From Streptacidiphilus anmyonensis (GTDB lineage Bacteria > Actinomycetota > Actinomycetes > Streptomycetales > Streptomycetaceae): DNA of 64,000 nucleotides. Below the pieces are notes generated by a model that saw nothing but the letters and a program-made list of their open reading frames with translations, searched no databases and was not told where the DNA came from. Below, one piece after another: positions 10,981 to 18,930 of the stretch. The position numbers and the translations under genes were made by a program. Location of the stretch: assembly GCF_000787855.1 (NCBI RefSeq), contig NZ_BBPQ01000002.1, positions 273,349-337,348 of the forward strand, read 5' to 3'. Position 1 is the stretch's first letter, and the number at the start of each line of letters is the position of its first letter.

Positions 10981-12534
10981 CGACCAGGCCGGCTGGACCG
11001 GCAGGCGGACCTCGAAGGCGGTGCGGCCCGGGACGGACTCGACCGAGACCGTCCCGCCGTGGGCCGTGGTCACCGCGTGCACGATGGCGAGGCCGAGACC
11101 GGTGGAGCCGGTGGCGCGGGAACGGGCGCGGTCCCCGCGGACGAAGCGCTCGAAGACGTGGCCGGTGAGGTGGGCCGGAATGCCGGGGCCGGTGTCGGTG
11201 ACGGTGAGACGGACCGCCTCCGGGACGGCGTCCCGGACGGTGCCCGTGCCAGTGCCCGTGGCGCTGCCCGCGCCGCTGCCCGGGACGGCTTGGAGGGCGA
11301 GCACCACCTGGGTGCCCGGCGGGGTGTGGACGCGCGCGTTGGCGAGGAGGTTGGCCACGACCTGGCGGAGGCGGTCCGCGTCGCCGCGCACGACGAGCGG
11401 GTGCTCGGGGAGTTCCAGCTGCCACTTGTGTTCGGGGCCGACGGCGCGGGCGTCCGTCACGCAGTCGAGGGCGACGCGGGTGAGGTCGACCTCGGCGGAG
11501 GCGAGCGGGCGGCCCGCGTCCAGGCGGGCGAGCAGCAGCAGGTCCTCGACGATCGCGCCCATGCGCTGCGACTCCGCCTCGATCCGGCGCAGCGAGTGCC
11601 GCACCGACTCGGGCGTCGGCTCGGGGCTGCGCAGCGCCAGCTCCGCGTGACCGCGGATCGCGGCCACGGGCGTGCGCAGCTCGTGGCTGGCGTCGGCGGC
11701 GAACTCGCGCAGGCGCTCCTCGACGGCCTGCCGCTGGGCGAGGGCGTCCTCGACGTGACCGAGCATCAGGTTGAGCGCGACGCCGACGCGCCCGACCTCG
11801 GTCTGCGGGTTCTCGTCGGGGACCCGCTCGCGCAGTTCCACCTCGCCACTGGCCAGCGGCAGCGCGCTGACCTGCTCGGCGGTGCGGGTGACCCGCTCCA
11901 GGGGGCGCAGCGCCAACCGGACCCAGAACGTGCCCGCCGCCGCGGTGAGGGCGAACAGCCCGGCGAAGACCAGGAGTTCGACCAGGACCAGTCGGCGGAC
12001 CGTGCTCTCGACCTGGCTCAGCGGCAGGCCCGTGACGAGCGTGCCGCCGCCCTCGCCGCGCTGGGCGACGACGCGGTAGTCCCCCAGCGGCCCGAGGCGT
12101 CTCGTGGTGGGCCCGCCGCCGACCGGGAGGGCCGCGAGGACGGCCTGCACGTGCGCGTCGAGGACGGGATGGTCGCGGGCGCTGCCGCCGACGGCGTCGT
12201 CCGCGTCCCCGTCGACGACCCCGTCGGCCTCTATCCGCCCGCCCCGCAGGGCGACCCCGAGGGTGCCGACGGCCTGGGCCCGGGTGTCGCCGTGCGGGTC
12301 CGTCTGGAGGCTCACGGCGTAGCGGCCGCCGGTCTGGGCGAGCTGCTGGTCGAGCTTGTCGACCAGGAAGCGGTGCAGCTCCGACACGGTGACCAGGCCG
12401 ATCGCGGTGCCGGCCAGCACGAGCAGCGCGAGCAGGCCCGCGACGAGGCGACCGCGCAGCGTGCGCGGCAGCCGCAGGAACCGCGGACGCCTCGGCCTCG
12501 GGAGCGTGGGCCTCAGGCGCGCCCGGGCGGTCAC
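10966..12534 (-). CDS. Two-component sensor histidine kinase
   Basis: 522 residues from ATG 12534. A basic N-terminus precedes TM1 (about 29-52), an extracytoplasmic sensor region (about 53-180) and TM2 (about 182-206). A HAMP linker, HisKA with DASHELRTP (phospho-acceptor His284) and a HATPase_c domain with NLLANA, DTGPGIP and GSTGLGLAIV follow. This is the standard layout of OmpR-partner kinases of the TrcS/MprB kind. It lies 16 bp behind its response regulator in the same operon. The pair is divergent from a flavin electron-transfer operon and may control it, which is an inference from position. The stop codon sits in a tandem repeat. Confidence 0.93.
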   Translation of the reverse strand: MTARARLRPTLPRPRRPRFLRLPRTLRGRLVAGLLALLVLAGTAIGLVTVSELHRFLVDKLDQQLAQTGGRYAVSLQTDPHGDTRAQAVGTLGVALRGGRIEADGVVDGDADDAVGGSARDHPVLDAHVQAVLAALPVGGGPTTRRLGPLGDYRVVAQRGEGGGTLVTGLPLSQVESTVRRLVLVELLVFAGLFALTAAAGTFWVRLALRPLERVTRTAEQVSALPLASGEVELRERVPDENPQTEVGRVGVALNLMLGHVEDALAQRQAVEERLREFAADASHELRTPVAAIRGHAELALRSPEPTPESVRHSLRRIEAESQRMGAIVEDLLLLARLDAGRPLASAEVDLTRVALDCVTDARAVGPEHKWQLELPEHPLVVRGDADRLRQVVANLLANARVHTPPGTQVVLALQAVPGSGAGSATGTGTGTVRDAVPEAVRLTVTDTGPGIPAHLTGHVFERFVRGDRARSRATGSTGLGLAIVHAVTTAHGGTVSVESVPGRTAFEVRLPVQPAWSVQSA

Positions 12535-12550
12535 GCGACGCTCACGGGGC

Positions 12551-13291
12551 TCACGAGTGCGGGGCCTTGATCAGGTAGCCCGCCCCGCGGACGGTGTGGA
12601 TCAGGGGTTCGCGCCCGTGGTCGATCTTCTTGCGCAGGTAGCTGATGTAGAGCTCGACCACATGGGCCTGGCCGCCGAAGTCGTAGGACCAGACCGCGTC
12701 CAGGATCTGCGCCTTGCTCAGCACCCGGCGCGGGTGCCGCAGCAGGTAGCGCAGCAGCGCGTACTCGGTCGGGCTGAGTTCGATCAGTTCGCCGCCCCGC
12801 ACCACCTCGTGGGCGCGCTCGTCGAGGACGAGGTCGGCCAGCGTGAGCACGTCCTCGGTCTCCCCGGGCTGGTCGGAGCCGGGCTCGGAGCCGGCGCCCG
12901 CCGCCCCGGACGCGGGCTGGGCCCGCCGCAGCAGACCGCGCAGCCGGACGACGACCTCCGCCAGGCTGAACGGCTTGGTCACGTAGTCGTCGCCGCCGGC
13001 CGCGATCCCACCGATGCGGTCCTCGACCGCGTCGCGCGCGGTCAGGAAGAGCACGCGCACCTCGGGCTGCTCGGCGTGGACGCGACGCAGCACCTCCAGG
13101 CCGTCGAAGTCGGGCAGCATCACGTCCAGGACGATCGCGTCGGGACGCCACCGGCCCGCGATGGCCACGGCCTCCTCGCCGCTGCCGGCCGCGCGCGTCT
13201 CCCAGCCCTCGTAGTGCAGGGCTCCGCACAGCACCTCGACGAGGTCGGGCTCGTCGTCGACGACGAGGATGCGTCGGGCCGGGGTCGACAT
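12551..13291 (-). CDS. OmpR-family response regulator
   Basis: 246 residues from ATG 13291, chosen because AGGAGA lies just upstream; the open frame extends to 13423 without a better site. The receiver domain has the acidic pair D12-D13, phospho-acceptor D56 (IVLDVMLP) and the TKPF lysine. The C-terminal winged helix begins near residue 150 and contains SPTEYALLRYLL and VRGAGYLIK. It pairs with the adjacent kinase. Its promoter region (13292-13529) is shared with the divergent ferric-reductase operon, making that operon the most likely target. Confidence 0.93.
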   Translation of the reverse strand: MSTPARRILVVDDEPDLVEVLCGALHYEGWETRAAGSGEEAVAIAGRWRPDAIVLDVMLPDFDGLEVLRRVHAEQPEVRVLFLTARDAVEDRIGGIAAGGDDYVTKPFSLAEVVVRLRGLLRRAQPASGAAGAGSEPGSDQPGETEDVLTLADLVLDERAHEVVRGGELIELSPTEYALLRYLLRHPRRVLSKAQILDAVWSYDFGGQAHVVELYISYLRKKIDHGREPLIHTVRGAGYLIKAPHS

Positions 13292-13529
13292 GAGAGTCTC
13301 CTGGGACATGGGGGCCATTGTGGTGCAGTCGGACGAGCTGCCATGAGAATGCAATGAGATCACTCCGGCTGCCGAGCCTGCCGAATTCCACACGAACAGG
13401 CTGCTGACCTGCAGCGATATCACATGATCGGCCCCTTGGTCACGTCTTACTCATAGGGAATTCTGAACCTGCGCTGTCAGGGTTGCTGCCGTACCAACCG
13501 GGACAGTCAGGGACAGAGGGAGCCGCACC
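13292..13529. promoter_or_regulatory. Divergent promoter region: two-component system / flavin operon
   Basis: 238 bp, clearly A/T-richer than its flanks, separate the start codons of the response regulator (minus) and the ferric-reductase-like protein (plus). Short related words such as GAGAATGCAATGAGAT and repeated CAGGG/CAGTCAGGGACAG recur, but I cannot define a response-regulator box or exact promoters by eye. Confidence 0.5.
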
Positions 13530-14912
13530 ATGAGCGCTGTCACGCAGCAGCGCGCCGCACGCACCGGCGCGCACCGCGGCGCCCCCTCCGGCTCACAGGC
13601 CCCGGTGGACACCGTGCCCCGGCTGGTGCTGGCCGCGATCGGCCTCGGCGCCCTCGCGGTGATCGCGATCTGGTGGAAGAACACCCTCGGCGTCGTCGGC
13701 CTCGACCAGTGGCTCACCAACGCGGGCCGGATCACCGGCCTGCTCGCCGGGTACGCGGCGCCGGTCCTGCTGGTGTTGATGGCCCGGATCCCGCTGCTGG
13801 AGCGCGAGGTCGGCGCGGACCGGCTGGCCCGCTGGCACGCCATGGGCGGCCGGTACCTGGTCGGCCTGGTGGCCGCGCACGTGACCACGATCATCTGGGG
13901 CTACGCGCTGACCGCCCACAAGAACGTGGTCGGCGAGGGCGTCACCATGGTGCTCACCTACCCGGACATGCTGAAGGCCACCTTCGGCACGCTGATCCTC
14001 CTCGCCACCGGCTTCTTCTCCGCGCGCGCCGCCCGCAAGCGGCTCGGTTACGAGACCTGGTACTACCTGCATCTCGCCACCTACCTGGCGGTCACCCTCG
14101 GCTTCGCCCACCAGCTCAGCAACGGCGCCGACCTGGGCGAGGGCCCCGAGCGGCTGCTCTGGTACGGGTTGTACCTCGGCACCGCCGGACTGATCGCCTG
14201 GTTCCGGCTGCTGCGCCCGTGGCAGCTCGACCGACGCCACCAGCTGCGCGTCGCCGAGGTCCGCCCGGAGGGACCGGGCACCGTCTCGCTCTTCCTGACC
14301 GGCCGCCACCTGGACGAGCTGGGCGCGGAGGCGGGCCAGTTCTTCCGGCTCCAGTTCCAGGCCAAGGGCCTGCGCTTCGCCGCCAACCCCTACTCGCTCT
14401 CGGCTCCGCCGACCCGCGACTACCTGCGCTTCACGGTCAAGGACCTGGGCGGTCACAGCGCCGCCGTCGCCGGGCTCAGGCCCGGGACCAAGGTCCGCGC
14501 CGAGGGCCCGTACGGGGCGTTCACCGCGCGTCGGCGTCGCTCGCGGCAGGTGCTGCTGCTGGCGGCGGGGGTCGGCATCACCCCGCTGCGCGCCCTCTTC
14601 GAGACCCTGCCGGCCGCGCCCGGCGAGCTGACCCTGCTCTACCGGGCGAGCGCCGAGCAGGAGCTGCTCTTCCGACGCGAGCTGACAGCGATCGCCGAGG
14701 CGCGCGGCGCCCGCCTCCAGTTCCTGGTCGGACGCCGCAGCGAGGTGGGCGATCCGATCCAGCCCACGGTGCTGCGCAACCTGGTCCCCGGCCTGGCCGG
14801 TCACGACGTGTACGTCTGCGGGCCGGAGGCGTTCATGGAGCAGGCCGTCACGGCGCTGCGCCAGGCGCGGGTGCCGCGCCACCACATCCACCACGAGTCC
14901 TTCAGCTTCTGA
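13530..14912 (+). CDS. Ferric-reductase-like transmembrane flavocytochrome
   Basis: 460 residues from ATG 13530 (GAGGGAG upstream). The N-terminal half has about six membrane helices with paired His candidates for heme ligation (RWHAMGGRYLVGLVAAHV and YYLHLATYLAVTLGFAHQ), matching the ferric-reductase transmembrane domain. The C-terminal half is a ferredoxin-reductase-type module: FAD-binding region with NPYSLSAPP and EGPYGAFT, NAD(P)-binding GVGITPLRALFE, and CGPEAFM near the end. It should carry electrons from cytosolic NAD(P)H through FAD and heme to the outer face of the membrane. It is the first gene of a three-gene unit with an FMN-binding protein and ApbE, which are the natural electron acceptor and its maturase. 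Confidence 0.9.
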   Translation: MSAVTQQRAARTGAHRGAPSGSQAPVDTVPRLVLAAIGLGALAVIAIWWKNTLGVVGLDQWLTNAGRITGLLAGYAAPVLLVLMARIPLLEREVGADRLARWHAMGGRYLVGLVAAHVTTIIWGYALTAHKNVVGEGVTMVLTYPDMLKATFGTLILLATGFFSARAARKRLGYETWYYLHLATYLAVTLGFAHQLSNGADLGEGPERLLWYGLYLGTAGLIAWFRLLRPWQLDRRHQLRVAEVRPEGPGTVSLFLTGRHLDELGAEAGQFFRLQFQAKGLRFAANPYSLSAPPTRDYLRFTVKDLGGHSAAVAGLRPGTKVRAEGPYGAFTARRRRSRQVLLLAAGVGITPLRALFETLPAAPGELTLLYRASAEQELLFRRELTAIAEARGARLQFLVGRRSEVGDPIQPTVLRNLVPGLAGHDVYVCGPEAFMEQAVTALRQARVPRHHIHHESFSF

Positions 14913-14955
14913 TCCGCCAGCTTCTGCTCTGCCCCTGCGCTCTCCGGGAGGCCCC

Positions 14956-15489
14956 ATGCGCCGCGCCATCGTCACCACCACCGCCACGGCGGCCGGCGTG
15001 GTCCTGCTGCTGTCCCTCAAGCCCCACGGCGGGCAGTCCGCGTCCGCCCAGGCGCCCGTCATCAGCTCCGGGAGCGACACGAGCAGCACCAGCGGCACGA
15101 GCGACACCGGCGGCACAGGCAGCGCCGGCAACGGCGACGCTTCGTCCACCACCGCGCCGTCCGCCGCTCCCTCCGGCAAGGCGGGCGGGAGCTCCTCGAG
15201 CACGTCGAAGAGCAGCAGTTACACCGGCCAGGCCGTGGACACCCGCTACGGGCCGGTGCAGGTCCGCATCGACGTCAGCGGCGGGAAGATCAGCAAGATC
15301 GACGTGCTCCAGTACCCGGACGGGATGCAGCGCGACCAGGACATCAACAGCTACGCGCTGCCCGTCCTCAACCAGGAGGCGCTCTCCGCGCAGAGTGCCC
15401 AGATCGACGCGGTCTCCGGCGCGACCTACACCAGCGACGGGTACACGCAGTCGTTGCAGAGCGCGCTCGACCAGGCGGGCCTCAAGTGA
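14956..15489 (+). CDS. Exported FMN-binding domain protein
   Basis: 177 residues from ATG 14956. The N-terminus MRRAIVTTTATAAG followed by a hydrophobic stretch is a signal peptide or anchor. Residues about 30-90 are a low-complexity Ser/Thr/Gly spacer, probably in the wall. The C-terminal FMN_bind domain contains DAVSGATYTSDGY; Thr157 in SGAT is the predicted acceptor for covalent FMN, attached by ApbE. The TGA overlaps the GTG of apbE, so maturase and substrate are translationally coupled. It would receive electrons from the preceding flavocytochrome on the extracytoplasmic side. Confidence 0.9.
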   Translation: MRRAIVTTTATAAGVVLLLSLKPHGGQSASAQAPVISSGSDTSSTSGTSDTGGTGSAGNGDASSTTAPSAAPSGKAGGSSSSTSKSSSYTGQAVDTRYGPVQVRIDVSGGKISKIDVLQYPDGMQRDQDINSYALPVLNQEALSAQSAQIDAVSGATYTSDGYTQSLQSALDQAGLK

Positions 15490-16235
15490 TCACCCGCCAC
15501 GCCGAGCAGGTGATGGGCACGGTCTTCTCCTTCGTGGTGCGCGACCCGAGCCCCGCCGTCGACGAGGCGCTGCACGCGGCGGTCGCCCGGCTGCACGCGA
15601 TCGACGCGCGCTTCTCCCCCTACCGGGCGGACAGCGAGGTCAGCCGGATCGCGCACGGCGAGTCGGAGCTCGCTGACGCGAGCCCGGAGCTGGCCGAGGT
15701 GCTGGAGCGCTGCGCGGAGATCGAGGCGCTGACGGACGGCTGGTTCAGCCCCTACCCCGAGGGCCGGCTGGACCCGAGCGGCTGGGTCAAGGGCTGGGCC
15801 GTCGAACAAGTCTGCGCACTGCTGTGCGAGGCCGGGTCGACGGAGCACTGCGTCAACGGCGGCGGCGACGTGCAGTCCGTCGGCGGGCCGTGGCGGATCG
15901 GCGTGGCCGATCCGTTCCGGCCGGGCGCGCTGGCGGCCGTGCTGGCCGGCCGGGACCTGGTCGTGGCCACCTCCGGCACGGCCGAACGCGGCGCGCACAT
16001 CCTCGACCCGCGCACCGGCGAGGCTCCCACCGGACTGCTCTCGCTGACGCTGGTCAGCTCCGGCCCGGCGCGCCTGGCCCGCACCGACGCGTGCGCGACG
16101 GCAGCCTTCGCGATGGGTGCGGAGCAGGGCCTGGCCTGGACCGGGCGGCAGCCCGACCTGGAGGCCCTGGCGATCCTCCCCGACCCGGCCCTGCCGAAGC
16201 GCGCGACCAGCGGGTTCCTGCGCTACGCGGTCTGA
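15486..16235 (+). CDS. apbE: FAD:protein FMN transferase
   Basis: 249 residues from GTG 15486, overlapping the TGA of the FMN-binding gene. It begins ITRHAEQVMGTVFSF, the family's conserved opening, and contains RFSPYRADSEVSRI, the substrate-binding GWVKGWAVEQ and the glycine-rich NGGGDVQSVG. ApbE proteins cleave FAD and attach FMN to a Thr in a DxxSGAT-like site, present in the upstream protein. There is no signal peptide or lipobox, so flavin attachment appears to be cytosolic, before export, or the protein is exported unconventionally. A strong hairpin lies 50 bp downstream. Confidence 0.93.
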   Translation: MITRHAEQVMGTVFSFVVRDPSPAVDEALHAAVARLHAIDARFSPYRADSEVSRIAHGESELADASPELAEVLERCAEIEALTDGWFSPYPEGRLDPSGWVKGWAVEQVCALLCEAGSTEHCVNGGGDVQSVGGPWRIGVADPFRPGALAAVLAGRDLVVATSGTAERGAHILDPRTGEAPTGLLSLTLVSSGPARLARTDACATAAFAMGAEQGLAWTGRQPDLEALAILPDPALPKRATSGFLRYAV

Positions 16236-16285
16236 GCCGACGACGCCGGGGAAGCGGAAAGGCGGGAGGCGTGAGGCGGGAAACG

Positions 16286-16324
16286 ACGACGCCCCGCCCC
16301 GGGCGAACCGGGGCGGGGCGTCGT
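16286..16324. terminator. Bidirectional terminator between apbE and a cold-shock gene
   Basis: A perfect 15-bp stem, ACGACGCCCCGCCCC at 16286-16300 against 16310-16324, with a 9-nt loop, lies between the convergent apbE (plus) and cold-shock (minus) genes. It can serve both. Confidence 0.85.
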
Positions 16325-16350
16325 GCGAGCCGGGACCGTCAGCAGACGGT

Positions 16351-16560
16351 TCAGACGTTGATGATCGTGATGTTCTCGGCCTGCGGGCCCTTCTGGCCCT
16401 GGGTGACGTCGAACTCGACCTTCTGGCCCTCCAGCAGCTCGCGGAAGCCCTGGGCGTTGATGTTCGAGTAGTGAGCGAAGACGTCGGCGCCACCGCCGTC
16501 CTGCTCGATGAAGCCGAAGCCCTTCTCGGCGTTGAACCACTTGACGGTACCGGTCGCCAT
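16351..16560 (-). CDS. Cold-shock domain protein
   Basis: 69 residues from ATG 16560, with GGAGAAAG upstream. The whole protein is one cold-shock domain: [17 protein letters not shown] contains RNP1 (KGFGFI) and DVFAHYSNI is RNP2-like. Such proteins bind single-stranded RNA/DNA and melt structures in mRNA. It is nearly identical to the divergent cold-shock gene starting at 16841; they differ at about six core positions and at the C-terminal tail (NITIINV here). Confidence 0.95.
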   Translation of the reverse strand: MATGTVKWFNAEKGFGFIEQDGGGADVFAHYSNINAQGFRELLEGQKVEFDVTQGQKGPQAENITIINV

Positions 16561-16840
16561 GATTGTGTCTTTCTCCGTTCTGCGGTCTTGCAAGCCACGA
16601 CCGTACACGCTTGGCGATCACGTCACCACGAAGCACGCCCTACGCCACGCCGAAGAGTGATTCAGACCCATCCTGTAGGCTTGCCGCAGTTGCAGTCGTG
16701 GTTCCCTAAGCTTCACCGCCCGTGGTCCCGATCACGGGCGTTCGTGCTTTCTAAGGTCTCTCCGACCAGGGTGATCATTCCGGCGACCCGGCCAGCGCGC
16801 TCCTGCGTGGGCCGACCAACTCTGGAGAATGGGGAAACCT
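16561..16840. promoter_or_regulatory. Shared upstream region of the two cold-shock genes
   Basis: 280 bp lie between the two divergent cold-shock start codons. The length leaves room for long structured 5' leaders on both transcripts, as is common for csp mRNAs. I see no protein gene and could not fix promoter elements by eye. The plus-strand gene has GGGGA before its ATG. Confidence 0.45.
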
Positions 16841-17047
16841 ATGGCCACCGGTACCGTGAAGTGGTTCAACGCCGAAAAGGGCTACGGCTTCATCGAGCAG
16901 GACGGCGGCGGCGCCGACGTCTTCGCCCACTACTCGAACATCAACTCCCAGGGCTACCGCGAGCTCTTCGAGGGCCAGAAGGTCGAGTTCGAGGTCACCC
17001 AGGGCCCGAAGGGCCCGCAGGCCGAGAACATCGTCCCGCAGAGCTGA
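16841..17047 (+). CDS. Cold-shock domain protein (second copy)
   Basis: 68 residues from ATG 16841; an ATG four codons upstream is possible but lacks a good site. The single cold-shock domain carries KGYGFI and DVFAHYSNI. It differs from the minus-strand paralogue by conservative changes (F/Y, A/S, F/Y, L/F, D/E, Q/P) and ends in NIVPQS. It is probably an RNA chaperone. The head-to-head arrangement suggests an inverted duplication. A terminator follows 19 bp after the stop. Confidence 0.95.
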   Translation: MATGTVKWFNAEKGYGFIEQDGGGADVFAHYSNINSQGYRELFEGQKVEFEVTQGPKGPQAENIVPQS

Positions 17048-17065
17048 CCTCAGCAGCACGCGCAA

Positions 17066-17102
17066 CAGAGCCCCGCTCCGGCCTGCCCGGTGCGGGGCTC
17101 TG
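17066..17102 (+). terminator. Terminator of the second cold-shock gene
   Basis: An 11-bp perfect stem, CAGAGCCCCGC at 17066-17076 against 17092-17102, has a 15-nt loop and is followed by TCGTGT. Confidence 0.8.
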
Positions 17103-17119
17103 TCGTGTCGCTCAGGCGC

Positions 17120-17248
17120 TCAGTGGCTGGGCTTGCCCTTCGACCTGACGTCGCCCTGGTACTTCAGGCCACCCATCATGAAGATCAACAGCCCGACGGA
17201 GAAGGCCATGACGCCGATCGAGAATGCGATCATCTCGAGGATCTTCAC
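17120..17248 (-). CDS. Small single-pass membrane protein
   Basis: 42 residues from GTG 17248, with AAAGGGG upstream; an upstream ATG at 17305 would add a very basic stretch without a ribosome site. The peptide is KILEMIAFSIGVMAFSVGLL-like: one hydrophobic helix of about 24 residues and a short charged tail ending GKPSH. Function is unknown. It is typical of the tiny conserved membrane proteins found beside regulators and stress genes in streptomycetes. It lies between the cold-shock terminator and the ABC exporter and appears monocistronic. Confidence 0.6.
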   Translation of the reverse strand: MKILEMIAFSIGVMAFSVGLLIFMMGGLKYQGDVRSKGKPSH

Positions 17249-17317
17249 GTTTCGCCCCTTTCGTCCCTGTGGTCTCTTCGGACCATAGGACACCCGGGAC
17301 GGCATGGCCAGTCCGAT

Positions 17318-17376
17318 TCAAGCCGTCCGCTTCAGGCGGGCCCTTCAGCCGTCCGCTTCAGGCAGGCGCTTCAGGC
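17318..17376. repeat. Tandem repeats spanning the ABC permease stop codon
   Basis: A 26-bp unit is repeated: AGCCGTCCGCTTCAGGC at 17321-17337 recurs at 17347-17363, and a third partial copy GCTTCAGGC lies at 17368-17376. The permease TGA (17371-17373 read on minus) lies in the third copy, and the same TGA context recurs in the other copies. Confidence 0.85.
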
Positions 17377-18108
17377 TGTGCGCCGCCGCAGCGTCACCGC
17401 TCCCAGTCCCAGCGCGAGCAGGGTGCAGCCCAGGACGACGACCAGGTCCACCGCGACCGCCCCGCCGAAGCCCGCCTCGGAGGTGAGCCGGTTCATCGCG
17501 TCGACCGCATAGCTGAGCGGCAGCACGTCCGAGACCGCGTGCAGCCAGCCCGCCATGGTGTCGCGCGGCGTGAACAGGCCGCAGAGCAGCAACTGCGGCA
17601 GCAGGAAGGCCGGCATGAACTGGACCGCCTGGAACTCGGTAGCGGCGAAGGCCGAGACGAAGAGACCGAGCGCCATGCCCAGCAGCCCGTCCGCGACCGC
17701 GACCGCGAGCAGCGCCCAACTCGGCCCCGCGATGTCGAGCCCCAGCAGGCCCACCGTCAGCCCGAACGCCAGCAGCCCCTGGAGCAGCGCGACCAGCCCG
17801 AAGGCGAGCGCGTAACCAAGGAGCAGGTCCAGCCTGCCGAGCGGCATCGTCAGCAGCCGCTCCAGCGTCCCGGTGGTGCGTTCGCGCAGTGTCGCGACGG
17901 CCGTCACCAGGAACATCACGACCATCGGGAAGATCCCGAGCAGCGGCGCGCCGAGGCTGTCGAAGACCTCCTGCCGGCCGTCGAAGGCGTACTTCAGCAG
18001 CACGATGAGCAGGCACGGCACCAGCAGCAGCATGGCGACGGTCCGCGGGTCGCTGCGCAGTTGGAGCAGCACGCGGCGGGCGGTGGCGAGGGTCCGGCGG
18101 ATGTTCAT
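17371..18108 (-). CDS. ABC-2 type exporter permease
   Basis: 245 residues from ATG 18108, which overlaps the end of the ATPase gene by 4 bp. It starts MNIRRTLATARRVLLQLRSD and has about six hydrophobic segments, with the ABC2_membrane pattern: TVAMLLLVPCLLIVLL, then the cytoplasmic TLRERTTGTLERLLTMP typical of DrrB/NodJ-like permeases, and QLLLCGLFTPRDTMAGWL near the C-terminus. With the adjacent ATPase it forms a two-gene drug- or lipid-type exporter controlled by the upstream TetR regulator. The substrate cannot be read from sequence. Confidence 0.92.
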   Translation of the reverse strand: MNIRRTLATARRVLLQLRSDPRTVAMLLLVPCLLIVLLKYAFDGRQEVFDSLGAPLLGIFPMVVMFLVTAVATLRERTTGTLERLLTMPLGRLDLLLGYALAFGLVALLQGLLAFGLTVGLLGLDIAGPSWALLAVAVADGLLGMALGLFVSAFAATEFQAVQFMPAFLLPQLLLCGLFTPRDTMAGWLHAVSDVLPLSYAVDAMNRLTSEAGFGGAVAVDLVVVLGCTLLALGLGAVTLRRRTA

Positions 18109-18899
18109 CGTGTGCCCTCCGAGGCGGCCTCGGCGTCTTCGTCCGCACGTGCGTCCATGTGAGCCTCCGCGTGGGCGTCCGTATCGGCGTCCGCGACCAG
18201 CGACAGGAACGCGCCCTCGATGTCCGCGGCGCCGGTCGCGTCGAGCAGGGCCTGCGGGGTGTCGTGGGCCAGAAGCCGCCCCTCGCGCATCAGCAGGAGC
18301 GCGGTGCAGCGTGCGGCCTCGTCCATGACGTGGCTGGAGACCAGCAGTGTCGCGCCGCCCGCGGCGAGCCGGTGGAACAGCTGCCACAGTTCCTGCCGCA
18401 GCACCGGGTCGAGCCCGACGGTCGGCTCGTCGAGCACCAGCAGCTCCGGCGCGCCGAGGAGCGCCGCCGCGAGGGAGACCCGTGCGCGCTGCCCTCCGGA
18501 GAGCCGCCCGACCAGGTCCTTCGCGTGCGGACTCAGCCCGACCTCGTCCAGCACGCGGTCGGGGTCGGTGCGCGGGGCGCCGAGCACCTCGGCGAAGTAG
18601 CGCAGGTTCGCGAGCACGGAGAGGTCGGCGTAGACGGACGGCGCCTGGGTCACGTAGCCGACCCGGTTCCGCAGGGCGGGCGACCCGGCCGGCAGCCCGA
18701 GCACCCGCACCTCCCCGCTCTCGATCCGCTGCACCCCGACGACGCTGCGCAGCAGCGTCGTCTTCCCGCAGCCGCTCGGCCCGAGGAGTCCGGTGACCGA
18801 CCCCCGCGCGACCGTCAGATCGATCCGCTGCAGCACGGGTCTGCCGCCCCGCACGACGCACAGCGCGCGCACGTCGACGGCGGGAGATGAATTCATCAT
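18105..18899 (-). CDS. ABC transporter ATP-binding protein
   Basis: 264 residues from ATG 18899; an adjacent ATG at 18896 is equally possible and no clear ribosome site is visible. One nucleotide-binding domain: Walker A GPSGCGKTT, signature LSGGQRARVSL, Walker B LLVLDEP, H-loop SSHVMDEA. It energises the downstream ABC-2 permease. The last about 30 residues are an unusual Asp/Ala/His/Glu-rich repetitive tail (DADTDAHAEAHMDARADEDA) absent from typical relatives. The gene is 31 bp behind tetR and probably cotranscribed with it. Confidence 0.93.
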   Translation of the reverse strand: MMNSSPAVDVRALCVVRGGRPVLQRIDLTVARGSVTGLLGPSGCGKTTLLRSVVGVQRIESGEVRVLGLPAGSPALRNRVGYVTQAPSVYADLSVLANLRYFAEVLGAPRTDPDRVLDEVGLSPHAKDLVGRLSGGQRARVSLAAALLGAPELLVLDEPTVGLDPVLRQELWQLFHRLAAGGATLLVSSHVMDEAARCTALLLMREGRLLAHDTPQALLDATGAADIEGAFLSLVADADTDAHAEAHMDARADEDAEAASEGTR

Positions 18900-18930
18900 G
18901 TGTTGAGTTTTGCGCGCACAAGGACCGCCG

